DNA of 64,000 nt from positions 1,054,001-1,118,000 of the forward strand of contig NZ_CP027062.1 in the NCBI RefSeq assembly GCF_002966125.1. The letters run 5' to 3'. The position numbers and the translations under genes were made by a program. Each line of letters opens with the position of its first letter. The first letter of the stretch is position 1. A model generated the notes under the pieces. It did not search any database, was not told the origin of the DNA, and saw nothing but the letters and a program-made list of their open reading frames with translations. Below are positions 17,430-26,470 of the stretch, one piece after another. The stretch is from Pukyongia salina (GTDB lineage: Bacteria > Bacteroidota > Bacteroidia > Flavobacteriales > Flavobacteriaceae).

Positions 17430-18035
17430 TCAGGGCTGAACCATTTTCACAACCCATTCATTGTTCTTTTTGCTGAAAAGCGTACGACGATGCAGCCGGG
17501 TATCCATGAACTCCATAAACTCGAACCGGGTGGGCTCCACCTTGAAACCGCACCAGTTCTCAGGCCTGGCAATAGACTCATTATAGCGGCTGGCCAAGGC
17601 CGCATCAAATTGGTCCTTGAGGTCTTCCCAGGAGTTCAGGTGGGCACCCTGTTGGCTGATGGTGCTTACCAACTGTGCTGCCTTATCACGCCTCCTGAAT
17701 AAAAAGTCTGAATGTTCATCGGAAGTTGTAGCGGCGATCCCCTGTACCCTTACCTGCCTTTTGGATTCTTCCCACCAAAATGTAAGAGCAGCATGCGGAT
17801 CGTTGCTGATTTCCTTTGCTTTCAGGGATTCCCGCGTTCCTCCGAATATCAAAAACGGAACTTCTATCAGTTTTAAAGAGAGAAAACGGGCATTGGGAAA
17901 ACCATCCAGGCCATTTGTGGAAAGTACACATGCACCCGGGTGTGCAGACTTAGTATGTGTGGAGTGCTCATGAAACCAATTAGTAAAAACCACGAAAGGA
18001 TCGGGTTGTTCCGGAAGATGAGAGATGTCCTTCAT
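17430..18035 (-). CDS. Pyridoxamine 5'-phosphate oxidase-like flavoprotein
   Basis: A protein of 201 residues. The split-barrel PNPOx fold is visible in FPNARFLSLK (about residues 47-56), LTFWWEESKRQVRVQG (about 84-99) and a C-terminal PTRFEFMEFMDTRLHRR, the dimer-forming tail of PdxH with the RLH-R motif. PdxH makes pyridoxal phosphate with FMN and oxygen. The start codon overlaps the stop of the 3-hydroxyanthranilate dioxygenase gene as TAATG, so the two are translationally coupled. PLP is the cofactor of kynureninase, so PLP supply for tryptophan breakdown is a possible reason for the linkage (inference). It could also be a specialised paralogue of a housekeeping pdxH. Confidence 0.82.
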   Translation of the reverse strand: MKDISHLPEQPDPFVVFTNWFHEHSTHTKSAHPGACVLSTNGLDGFPNARFLSLKLIEVPFLIFGGTRESLKAKEISNDPHAALTFWWEESKRQVRVQGIAATTSDEHSDFLFRRRDKAAQLVSTISQQGAHLNSWEDLKDQFDAALASRYNESIARPENWCGFKVEPTRFEFMEFMDTRLHRRTLFSKKNNEWVVKMVQP

Positions 18036-18574
18036 TAATCGTCACCTACAAAGCGTTCATCGGCTTCCATCACCGTTCCGCAATTATCACAGGTACGGAG
18101 TTCTTTCGAACCGTAGAACTCTTTAAAATGTTTCAGAAAATCTTTTTCTATATCGTGCAGCGGAAAATACACCTCGTGTAATTTGTTATTACAGTTATCA
18201 CAGAACCATAGCAATCCATCTTTAGCATCCAGATCGACACGCTTGCGTTCTACAACCAATCCTATTGATCCCTCACTTCTGGCCGGAGAATGCGGCACTT
18301 TAGCCGGATGAAGATACATGTCTCCAGGTCCAAGTTTCATAACCTTTCGCTCCCCGTCTTCCTGTATTATTACCTCTATATTCCCTTCCAGCTGATAAAA
18401 TAGTTCTTCCGTTTCATTATAGTGATAATCCTTTCTGGCATTGGGACCTGCTACTACCATCACAATGTAGTCTTCGGCGTCTTTGTATAAATTCTTATTG
18501 CCTACAGGAGGTTTCAGAAGGTCTCTGTTTTCTTCAACCCATTGGGTTAAATTGAAAGGTTTTGGAATAGCCAT
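18035..18574 (-). CDS. nbaC: 3-hydroxyanthranilate 3,4-dioxygenase
   Basis: A protein of 179 residues, the normal bacterial length. The cupin core carries the iron ligands in HYNETEELFYQLEG (His and Glu) and MYLHPAKVPHSPAR (His). The C-terminal tail holds a rubredoxin-like site with CDNC (about residues 125-128) and CDNC (about 161-164), the second iron site of bacterial enzymes. It opens the ring of 3-hydroxyanthranilate in the kynurenine pathway of tryptophan breakdown, giving the precursor of quinolinate. No other kynurenine-pathway gene is in the window, so the rest must lie elsewhere. Confidence 0.93.
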   Translation of the reverse strand: MAIPKPFNLTQWVEENRDLLKPPVGNKNLYKDAEDYIVMVVAGPNARKDYHYNETEELFYQLEGNIEVIIQEDGERKVMKLGPGDMYLHPAKVPHSPARSEGSIGLVVERKRVDLDAKDGLLWFCDNCNNKLHEVYFPLHDIEKDFLKHFKEFYGSKELRTCDNCGTVMEADERFVGDD

Positions 18575-18637
18575 TGCCGTATCTTTATGTTAATTCATAA
18601 AAATACGGCAATTGGAGAACTTATAAAAAAAGTAGTG

Positions 18638-19141
18638 CTATTTTCTATAGAAGAGCTGAGTAAAATAGTAATCTCCTCTTCCGTTGGGAATGATCCCAAA
18701 TCCGGAATGTGTAAACAATCCTTCGATGATCTTTCTGTGTCCTGGACTATTCAACCAGGCATTTACCACATCCTCTGCGGTGTTGTAACCGTAGGCCACA
18801 TTCTCACCAACGATCGTGGCTCCCCTGTCTTTAAGACCCTGAGAGCGAACACCAAAATTATCATGGCTTAGTTTCGATTTTTGGATCATGTACTGTGTAT
18901 GCTCAACGGCGTAAGCCGATGCATACGTTTGATCTCTTTTTAATGCAGGTAATCCCATTGATTCTCGGTGTTGGTTTACCAGAACGAGAATGGCATTTGC
19001 CATTTCCCAATCGGTTTCCATGGCAAGGTTAAGGTCAATGGAGTAGTTTGCCTCTTCGACAACTACCGTTTCGTCTTTAGAGCAGGATACTATGGTAGTA
19101 AAAAATACCATAGCCAGTAGGCTGTATTTTACAAGTTTCAT
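18638..19141 (-). CDS. CAP-domain lipoprotein (SCP/PR1-like)
   Basis: A protein of 167 residues. A lipoprotein signal ends in TIVSC with Cys at about 20. The CAP domain follows: LVNQHRESMGLPALKRD (about 52-68), YAVEHTQYMIQ, LSHDNFGVRSQ with the conserved His, GENVAYGY and AWLNSPGHRKII with its His. This is the small secreted CAP fold found in many bacteria; lipid or peptide binding is suspected, but no enzyme role is proven. It is divergent from the isoaspartyl peptidase gene, with a 22-bp palindrome between them. Confidence 0.92.
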   Translation of the reverse strand: MKLVKYSLLAMVFFTTIVSCSKDETVVVEEANYSIDLNLAMETDWEMANAILVLVNQHRESMGLPALKRDQTYASAYAVEHTQYMIQKSKLSHDNFGVRSQGLKDRGATIVGENVAYGYNTAEDVVNAWLNSPGHRKIIEGLFTHSGFGIIPNGRGDYYFTQLFYRK

Positions 19142-19226
19142 AAGCGGGGGGCATCAAATTTGGGGCATGATGCTTGACAAATATAGAAAAAAAAACATGC
19201 AAAAGTGTATTTCAACCTATTTTTTA

Positions 19227-19248
19227 TGCATTTCATCGATGAAATGCA
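19227..19248. promoter_or_regulatory. Perfect 22-bp palindrome in a divergent intergenic region
   Basis: Each half reads TGCATTTCATC and is exactly inverted in the other half, centred on 19237/19238 with no loop. This form suits a dimeric regulator's operator better than a terminator (no T run follows). It lies 86 bp upstream of the CAP gene start and 97 bp upstream of the isoaspartyl peptidase start, so it could serve either or both. No regulator gene is adjacent. Confidence 0.5.
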
Positions 19249-19344
19249 CAGTTCGTGTAAGAAATAATTGATTATTAAATAGGGCTCTCCTTCGGAAAAC
19301 ATTGGTTTTTGTGGTATCTTCGGAATTCAGCTAAAAAATGTGTC

Positions 19345-20400
19345 ATGGCTAAAATTTTTTCACTTTTATGTGTTGTTTTACTGTTTTTGAGTTGCGAAAA
19401 CGATAAAAAAGCGGCAGAAAATGGCCCAGATCCTTCCGAAAAATCCGAAGAAAACGCATCAACTTTTGGAATCGTAATTCACGGCGGTGCCGGGACCATT
19501 TTGAAGGAGAATATGAGCGATTCCCTGGAGGATGCCTTTAAGGCAAAACTGGAAGAAGCAATTCGCGTGGGACACGATATCCTTGCCAGAGGTGGTACGG
19601 CTATGGAAGCAGTCACTAAAACAATAAATGTGATGGAGGACTCTCCCCTGTTCAACGCCGGAAAGGGTGCGGTCTTCACACACGAAGAAACCAACGAGTT
19701 GGATGCCTCTGTCATGGATGGGGCCACACTTAATGCAGGTGCGGTAGCAGGTGTTACCAGGATAAAAAACCCCATCGATCTTGCACTAGAGGTTATGAAT
19801 AATTCTCCTCACGTAATGCTAAGCGGAAAGGGAGCCGAAGTTTTTGCTGCGGAAAGAGGTTTTGAGTTGGTGGATCCTATGTACTTTTATACAGAAAGAA
19901 GGTTTCAATCTCTTCAAAACGTTAAGAAAAGAGAAAGCGAGAACAAGATTTCCGTGATTGAAGATCCCTTTATAAAAAATTCTAAGTTCGGGACTGTTGG
20001 ATGTGCGGCCCTTGACAAAAATGGAAATTTGGCCGCCGGAACTTCAACCGGTGGTATGACCAATAAACGCTGGAACCGCATAGGTGATGCTCCCATCATT
20101 GGCGCCGGAACCTATGCCAACAACTCAACTTGCGCCGTTTCTTCCACAGGTTGGGGTGAATATTTTATCAGAGCCATGGTAGCCCATGATATTTCGGCCA
20201 TGATGGAATATAAGGGGGTAAGCCTGCAGGAAGCCGCTTCAGAAGTAATTCAGAAAAAAGTCCCTGAACTTGGTGGTGACGGAGGTATTGTAGCTATAGA
20301 TAAAGACGGCAATGTTGCGATGGAATTCAATACAGCAGGTATGTATCGAGCGCATATGAACGCCAAGGGAGAGCTTATAATTGGCATCTATAAGGAATAG
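19345..20400 (+). CDS. Exported isoaspartyl peptidase / L-asparaginase (Ntn hydrolase)
   Basis: About 351 residues from the ATG at 19345, which starts a lipoprotein signal ending in FLSC; an upstream start would put extra residues before this signal. The plant-type asparaginase fold is clear: VIHGGAGT near the start, FNAGKGAVF, ELDASVMDG, and the autocleavage site KFGTVGC with the catalytic Thr at residue 217, followed by TSTGGMTNKRWNRIGDAPIIG. The precursor cuts itself before Thr217 into alpha and beta chains and hydrolyses beta-aspartyl dipeptides. The lipoprotein signal places it in the cell envelope. Confidence 0.93.
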   Translation: MAKIFSLLCVVLLFLSCENDKKAAENGPDPSEKSEENASTFGIVIHGGAGTILKENMSDSLEDAFKAKLEEAIRVGHDILARGGTAMEAVTKTINVMEDSPLFNAGKGAVFTHEETNELDASVMDGATLNAGAVAGVTRIKNPIDLALEVMNNSPHVMLSGKGAEVFAAERGFELVDPMYFYTERRFQSLQNVKKRESENKISVIEDPFIKNSKFGTVGCAALDKNGNLAAGTSTGGMTNKRWNRIGDAPIIGAGTYANNSTCAVSSTGWGEYFIRAMVAHDISAMMEYKGVSLQEAASEVIQKKVPELGGDGGIVAIDKDGNVAMEFNTAGMYRAHMNAKGELIIGIYKE

Positions 20401-20406
20401 TTTTCT

Positions 20407-20706
20407 ATGAAACCGTATTACGCAGTCATCTTTACCAGCCTACTTTCAAATAACACTGAAGGCTATCAGGAAATGGCCATTAAAATGGAAACCCTTGCCA
20501 AAAAACAGCCCGGATATCTTGGTTTTGAAAGTGCCAGGGAAGACCTTGGGATCACCATAAGCTATTGGGAGAGTTTGGAAGACATAAAAAACTGGAAGCA
20601 AAATCTGGAACATTTAGAGGCTCAGCACCTGGGGAGAAATCAGTGGTATCGCTGGTATAGAACAAGAATTTGCAGGGTAGAACGAGAGTACGAATTCGAG
20701 CCTTAA
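20407..20706 (+). CDS. Antibiotic biosynthesis monooxygenase (ABM) family protein
   Basis: A protein of 99 residues of the small dimeric alpha/beta barrel ABM type: YAVIFTSLL, PGYLGFESAREDLGITISYWESLEDIKNW lies at about residues 36-65 and matches the YdhR/YgiN-like pattern. It starts 6 bp after the isoaspartyl peptidase stop, so the two are probably co-transcribed. Family members oxidise quinones or aromatic polyketides, or degrade haem; which of these applies cannot be read. The C-terminus has the typical FYRWYRTR-like basic segment. Confidence 0.85.
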   Translation: MKPYYAVIFTSLLSNNTEGYQEMAIKMETLAKKQPGYLGFESAREDLGITISYWESLEDIKNWKQNLEHLEAQHLGRNQWYRWYRTRICRVEREYEFEP

Positions 20707-20863
20707 TTCGCCTGCCCTATTGTTAAACTTCTCCCAAATGTTAAAAGTGCATATACCAAGCAATCTATCCTCGCCGTTCAACTTTTAACCCTTTCCCACC
20801 CAGCAGACGATTTTACGTATTTGGTAAACAGTGATTTATTCATCTTTTGCCAACGAGACCGCC

Positions 20864-20894
20864 TTTGTGCTACCACCCTTTTATTGTACTTTTA
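20864..20894 (+). promoter_or_regulatory. Candidate promoter of the alpha-2-macroglobulin operon
   Basis: TTTG at 20864-20867 and TACTTTTA at 20887-20894 are separated by 19 bp, the spacing of Bacteroidota sigma-ABfr promoters (TTTG, 19 bp, TAnnTTTG); only the last -7 base differs. The ATG follows 20 bp later. Confidence 0.55.
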
Positions 20895-20914
20895 ATACTA
20901 CTAAACCATCGATT

Positions 20915-23900
20915 ATGAAATCATTGCTTCGCCTGGCTGCAATTACTGCTATTGTTCTTTTACATGCCTGTAAGGACAAATCTGAAACCTCTCAAACAGA
21001 CAACCTTTTTAAATTCAAAGATTATATTACCCATCATACGTATGGCAACCAGAGTATAGCTGCTCCCATCCGTATAGAGCTTGCAAAGCCATTAGAGCAA
21101 TTCGAACTTACCGAGGAGATCGACCCATCTTATTTGAAGATCCATCCTAAAACCGATGGCACTTTACTTATCGAGAATAGTACAACCTTAATTTTTCAGC
21201 CTAGCGAGTATCTCAAGCCGGACACAGAATACACAATCACCGTTCAGTTGGGGAAACTCTATAAAGACATAGGTAAAGAATTTAAGGCATATACATTTGC
21301 CTTTAAGACCATTACCCCAAATTTAAAACTGGATCTAGACAATCTTCAGTCTTATAGCAAGCAATGGCAGTATGTGAGTGGTTCTCTGGAAACCTCGGAT
21401 GTGATCACCCTGGACAAGGCTAAACAACTTGTTACTGCAGTACAGGAGGGGAAAAAGCTAAAAATAAAATGGCCCGCCGAGGACGAGGCCGCCCGATATT
21501 TCAACTTCACCATAGATAGCATTCAGCGAAAGATGGATGACTCGAAGATCACCATCAGCTGGGATGGAGATCCTATCGAAGCCCAATCCAAAGGCAGCGA
21601 GGATTTTCCTATCCCGGGCCAGAACAATTTTAAGGTTGTAGGCGTGGAAAGCACTCATGCCCCCCAGGCTTCCCTTACCGTAAATTTTTCAGATCCACTA
21701 CAGGAAGATCAGGATTTTGCCGGTTTGGTGACCATTGAAAATGCCGATAACTTACGTTTTGAGGTAGATGGTAATGTACTTATCGCTTATCCGAATACTC
21801 GTCTTACCGGAACTTCGCGGGTAACTCTCTTTAGTGGTATAAAGAACACCGAAGGATTTAAACTGAAAAAAGAATTTTCCGAACTGATCTCCTTCGAGCA
21901 GCTAAAGCCTGCGGTTAGACTTCTCTCTGATGGAGTGATCCTTCCCAATGCGGCCTCAACTCCTTTATATTTTGAAGCGGTGAACCTTAAAACAGTTGAT
22001 ATTAGGGTTATACAGATCTTCGAAAATAATATGCTGCAGTTCCTGCAAACATCAAATCTCAATAACACCAGTAGTTACAATATACGAAGAGTTGGCAGGC
22101 GTGTGGCTTCTACTACAATGTCCTTAGAAGAGGACGGTATCACTTCGGATGGATCCTGGAAAGCCTATGCGATCAATCTTTCCGAATTTTTTAAAGCAGA
22201 TCCGGGAGCACTCTACCAGATAGAATTTAGTTTCAGTAAAGAAGATAGTGGTTACGATTGTTCTAATGCAGAAGACGGCGATCCGAACGACGATTATATC
22301 GAATATGCAGATGCTTCCAACCTGGACGAAAATGAACGCGAAGAACGATATTGGGACAACGAGATCTATCGCTGGAGAACCTATACCTATAACTGGGAGC
22401 AACGGGACAATCCTTGTCATGCAGCCTATTATAATGAGGATAGGAATATCACAGCAAATGTAATGGGTAGCGATCTGGGTCTTATTGTAAAGAAGGGTAA
22501 AAATCGCTCCTATCATTTCGCCACGTCCAATCTTATTACGGCCAATCCGGAATCCTCGGTAAAGATCAAATTATACAACTATCAGCAGCAACTTATTCAT
22601 ACCGTAACTACCGATAAAGATGGTTTAACCGTTTATGACAGCGACAAGAACATTGCCTTCGCAGTAGCTCAAATAGGATATAATTATGCCTATGCGAAAC
22701 TAGAGGACGGTAACGCGCTTTCCTTGAGTAAATTCGACGTTTCGGGTAAAGAACTACAAAAAGGATTGAAAGGATTCCTTTATACCGAACGAGGTGTTCA
22801 TCGGCCGGGAGACAGCATCCATCTCACTTTTGTACTAAACGATCTTGCAAATCCGCTTCCGAAGGGACATCCTGTAACATTACAACTAAAGGACGCCCGG
22901 GGAAAACTGGTAGAACGAAAAGTGATCAATGGCCGGGGGACTTCCGATGGTATTTCCGAAAATAATTTTTACTACTTCCCCTTAGCTACCGATGCAGCCG
23001 CTCCTACCGGAAACTGGAACGCTACTGTTAGTGTAGGTGGTGTGACCTTTGGTAAAACACTGAAAGTCGCCACGGTAAAACCAAATCGCCTGAAAATAAA
23101 ATTAAATTTCGATGATGAAATCCTCGACGCTACCAAACCAGTTACCGGTAATGCCGAAGTCCTATGGTTACACGGAGCTCCAGCCCGGAATATGAAGATC
23201 GAGATGGAAGCCACCTTGAGATCCACCTCAACGGCCTTTGAAAAATTTAAGGGTTATACCTTCAACGACCCGGTGCGAAATTTCGATGAAGTCGAGATCC
23301 CGTTCATAAACACTTCTCTTTCAAACGATGGAAGGGTAAACTTTTCAGAAGCCTTTAATATTAGTAAAAAAGCCCCGGGTATGTTACGCGCAACCTTCTT
23401 AACAAAAGTGTTTGAAGGTGGCGGTGATTTTTCTATAGACGTGATTTCAAAAAACTTGTCTCCTTACAGCCATTTTGTAGGATTGCGTTCTCCAAAACCG
23501 CATCGGTATGGTTCTTATTTTACAGACGAAAACACACAATTCGACCTGGCGACCGTAGATGCCCAGGGGAACCCTGATGGTAATAGAACAGTAGAAGTTC
23601 AGGTATTCCGCATTGAATGGCGATGGTGGTGGAGCAGAGGGCGTGAAAATTTGTCGCGATATGAAAATGCACGCGTGCATCGTCCTGTAAAGAAATTTAA
23701 GGTGACTTCAGACGCCGGTGGGAAAGCAACCTTCGATATCAATATTCCTGAAGATGAGGGTGGTCGATATCTTATCAGGGTATTAGATATAGAATCCGGC
23801 CATGCCACAGGACGGGTGGCCTACTTCTACAGAAACTGGTGGAAACAACCAGCCGACGGGGATGCCGAAAGTGCACAAATGCTGGTTTTTTCAGCAGATA

Positions 23901-26470
23901 AAGAATCGTATAACGTGGGCGACAAGGCAACCATAACTTTCCCATCCGGAAGTGAGGGACGTGCCTTGATAAGCATAGAAAACGGCACCGAAGTCCTCTC
24001 TACTCAATGGATAAAAACTACAAAGGGAGAAACCACCACCAGTATCGAACTCACAAAGGAAATGACACCAAATGTGTATGTGAACATTTCGCTATTACAA
24101 CCTCATGAGCAAACTAAAAATGACCTCCCCATACGGCTTTACGGAGTAATTCCCCTTTTGGTGGAAAATCCGGCAACCAGGCTTCATCCCGTTCTGGATA
24201 TACCCAAGGTCTTAAAGCCAGAGGAGAATTTTACGGTTAAAGTTTCTGAAGAAAACAAAAAACCGATGACTTATACTATCGCCATGGTAGATGAAGGGTT
24301 ACTGGATCTCACAAGATTTAAAACCCCCGAGATTCATCAGGCATTTTATTCGCGTGAAGCACTGGGAGTGAAAACCTTCGATATATACGATTACATTATT
24401 GGGGCATACTCCGGCAGTGTGGATAATATTTTTGCCGTAGGAGGTGGCGATGAAGCAGCCGGAGCAAAAAACCGAAAAGCAGACAGATTTAAGCCGGTAG
24501 TAAAATTTCTGGGGCCGTTTACACTCGAAAAAGGCCAAACAGCCTCTCACAATATTAAAATGCCAAATTATATTGGATCGGTAAGGACTATGATCATAGC
24601 TGGTGATGACAAGCTAGGAGCCTACGGAAAAGCTGATATAACCACCCCGGTTAGAAAACCCCTAATGGTACTGGCGTCGCTGCCTCGAAAATTATCTCCG
24701 GGTGAAAAAGTAACACTGCCGGTTACGGTGTTTGCTATGGAGAAAAAGGTTAAGAATGCTCGAATCACCATAAAAACGGGAGATGCACTTAAAGCGATCG
24801 ATGGAACAGAAAAAAATATTTCGTTCTCCGAACCGGGTGAACAGATCGTGAACTTCGAATTCGAGGTTCTTCCTGCTGCCGAATTTCAGACCATAGAAGT
24901 CACCGCGACTGGAAGTGGAGAAAAAGCGAGTTATCAAGTGGAGATCGATGTTGAAAATCCTAATCCTGTTTCTCAAAAATCTACCTTGTATACCTTAGAC
25001 CCTAATGCAGTGCAAACTATTACATTCGATACTTTTGGGGTAGCCGGTACAAATAAAGCTACGCTGGAATTTTCCACGCTACCTCCAATGGACTTTAACA
25101 AACGGATGGGTTATCTAATTAGGTATCCTCACGGCTGTATTGAACAAACTACTTCCGGTGCGTTTCCGCAATTATACCTGGACGACATTTTCGACCTTAC
25201 TTTCGATAAGAAAGAGCAAATGGAGCGTAATGTAAAAGCTGCCATCAAACGCCTTAATAATTTTCAAAGAGCCGGTGGAGGGCTGAGTTACTGGCCCGGA
25301 GAAAGTGAAATTGACGACTGGGGTACCAATTATGCCGGCCACTTTATGTTGGAGGCTAAAAAACAAGGGTATGCCCTACCCATAACTTTTCTAAGCAATT
25401 GGTTGAGTTACCAGAAAAGTGCTGCCAGGCAATGGAGAAGTAATAGTACTTCGTACAATTCCAGTCATATTCAGGCGTACAGACTGTTTACCCTGGCATT
25501 GGCTGGCCAGCCGGAACTTGCCGCAATGAACCGATTGCGCGAATCTGGTAAAATGAACAATGACGCTAAATGGAGATTAGCGGCTGCCTATGCCCTTGCC
25601 GGCAAGAAAAAGGTGGCTGAAGATTTAGCCGGAACGGCTAATCTGAATTTCGAATCCAATAGATATAATTATTACAGCTATGGATCGCCATTTAGAAACA
25701 TGGCTATGGCTTTGGAAACAATGACGATCCTGGAGGATCCAAAACAAAGGGATCTATCTGTATCCTTGGCAAAGGGACTTTCTTCCAATACATGGTATAG
25801 CACACAGGAAACTGCCTTTGCCCTGCTGGCACTTTCTAAAATGATCTCGAAAAATGGTGGAAAGGCGATAGATATTTCCTTCACCAATAGTGGAAAAAAA
25901 GAGGTTTTAAATACTAAGAACGCCATGGCCGAACGTGATCTGGATATATCTATGGGATCTAATAGTATAACGATATCAAACAACCAGGCAAATGTGGTAT
26001 ATGTGAACTTATCGCAGCAGGGTAAATTACCCCTGGGTGATGAACTTACTGCACAGCGAAAGCTGGCGCTGAAAACTCAGTTTCTCGATGGTGAAGGCGC
26101 GCAAATGGTAGTTTCGAATCTTAAACAAGGTACAGAGATCACCATGAAGATAGGGGTGACAAATACCTCTAACGACTACATAGATAATATTGCGCTCTCA
26201 CAGATCCTACCCAGTGGTTGGGAAATTGTAAATACAAGCTTTACCGAGCTAGGCGGAGGTGCAAAAGGTAATGCACGATACACCGACATAAGGGATGACA
26301 GGGTAAATTTCTATTTTGATCTTGCAAAGAAATCAACAAAGACCTTTACAGTTAAACTTAATGCCTCCTATTTAGGCACCTATTATCTTCCAGGTACCCA
26401 GGCCGAGGCTATGTACGACAATACATATTACGCTAGAACTAAAGGAACCTGGGTTGTGGTTGAGAGATAA
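20915..26470 (+). CDS. Bacterial alpha-2-macroglobulin lipoprotein
   Basis: About 1851 residues from the ATG at 20915, which begins a lipoprotein signal ending in LLHAC; an upstream GTG would add 28 residues before it. Domain order follows the bacterial family: N-terminal macroglobulin domains, an MG region with GFLYTERGVHRPGDSIHL at about residues 630-650, a bait-like stretch, the thioester motif CIEQ at 1408-1411 and a helical toroid after it. These proteins trap proteases in the periplasm through the thioester. The next gene is pbpC; this pairing (yfhM-pbpC in E. coli) is known and couples protease defence to peptidoglycan repair. The stop overlaps the pbpC start (TAATG). Confidence 0.95.
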   Translation: MKSLLRLAAITAIVLLHACKDKSETSQTDNLFKFKDYITHHTYGNQSIAAPIRIELAKPLEQFELTEEIDPSYLKIHPKTDGTLLIENSTTLIFQPSEYLKPDTEYTITVQLGKLYKDIGKEFKAYTFAFKTITPNLKLDLDNLQSYSKQWQYVSGSLETSDVITLDKAKQLVTAVQEGKKLKIKWPAEDEAARYFNFTIDSIQRKMDDSKITISWDGDPIEAQSKGSEDFPIPGQNNFKVVGVESTHAPQASLTVNFSDPLQEDQDFAGLVTIENADNLRFEVDGNVLIAYPNTRLTGTSRVTLFSGIKNTEGFKLKKEFSELISFEQLKPAVRLLSDGVILPNAASTPLYFEAVNLKTVDIRVIQIFENNMLQFLQTSNLNNTSSYNIRRVGRRVASTTMSLEEDGITSDGSWKAYAINLSEFFKADPGALYQIEFSFSKEDSGYDCSNAEDGDPNDDYIEYADASNLDENEREERYWDNEIYRWRTYTYNWEQRDNPCHAAYYNEDRNITANVMGSDLGLIVKKGKNRSYHFATSNLITANPESSVKIKLYNYQQQLIHTVTTDKDGLTVYDSDKNIAFAVAQIGYNYAYAKLEDGNALSLSKFDVSGKELQKGLKGFLYTERGVHRPGDSIHLTFVLNDLANPLPKGHPVTLQLKDARGKLVERKVINGRGTSDGISENNFYYFPLATDAAAPTGNWNATVSVGGVTFGKTLKVATVKPNRLKIKLNFDDEILDATKPVTGNAEVLWLHGAPARNMKIEMEATLRSTSTAFEKFKGYTFNDPVRNFDEVEIPFINTSLSNDGRVNFSEAFNISKKAPGMLRATFLTKVFEGGGDFSIDVISKNLSPYSHFVGLRSPKPHRYGSYFTDENTQFDLATVDAQGNPDGNRTVEVQVFRIEWRWWWSRGRENLSRYENARVHRPVKKFKVTSDAGGKATFDINIPEDEGGRYLIRVLDIESGHATGRVAYFYRNWWKQPADGDAESAQMLVFSADKESYNVGDKATITFPSGSEGRALISIENGTEVLSTQWIKTTKGETTTSIELTKEMTPNVYVNISLLQPHEQTKNDLPIRLYGVIPLLVENPATRLHPVLDIPKVLKPEENFTVKVSEENKKPMTYTIAMVDEGLLDLTRFKTPEIHQAFYSREALGVKTFDIYDYIIGAYSGSVDNIFAVGGGDEAAGAKNRKADRFKPVVKFLGPFTLEKGQTASHNIKMPNYIGSVRTMIIAGDDKLGAYGKADITTPVRKPLMVLASLPRKLSPGEKVTLPVTVFAMEKKVKNARITIKTGDALKAIDGTEKNISFSEPGEQIVNFEFEVLPAAEFQTIEVTATGSGEKASYQVEIDVENPNPVSQKSTLYTLDPNAVQTITFDTFGVAGTNKATLEFSTLPPMDFNKRMGYLIRYPHGCIEQTTSGAFPQLYLDDIFDLTFDKKEQMERNVKAAIKRLNNFQRAGGGLSYWPGESEIDDWGTNYAGHFMLEAKKQGYALPITFLSNWLSYQKSAARQWRSNSTSYNSSHIQAYRLFTLALAGQPELAAMNRLRESGKMNNDAKWRLAAAYALAGKKKVAEDLAGTANLNFESNRYNYYSYGSPFRNMAMALETMTILEDPKQRDLSVSLAKGLSSNTWYSTQETAFALLALSKMISKNGGKAIDISFTNSGKKEVLNTKNAMAERDLDISMGSNSITISNNQANVVYVNLSQQGKLPLGDELTAQRKLALKTQFLDGEGAQMVVSNLKQGTEITMKIGVTNTSNDYIDNIALSQILPSGWEIVNTSFTELGGGAKGNARYTDIRDDRVNFYFDLAKKSTKTFTVKLNASYLGTYYLPGTQAEAMYDNTYYARTKGTWVVVER

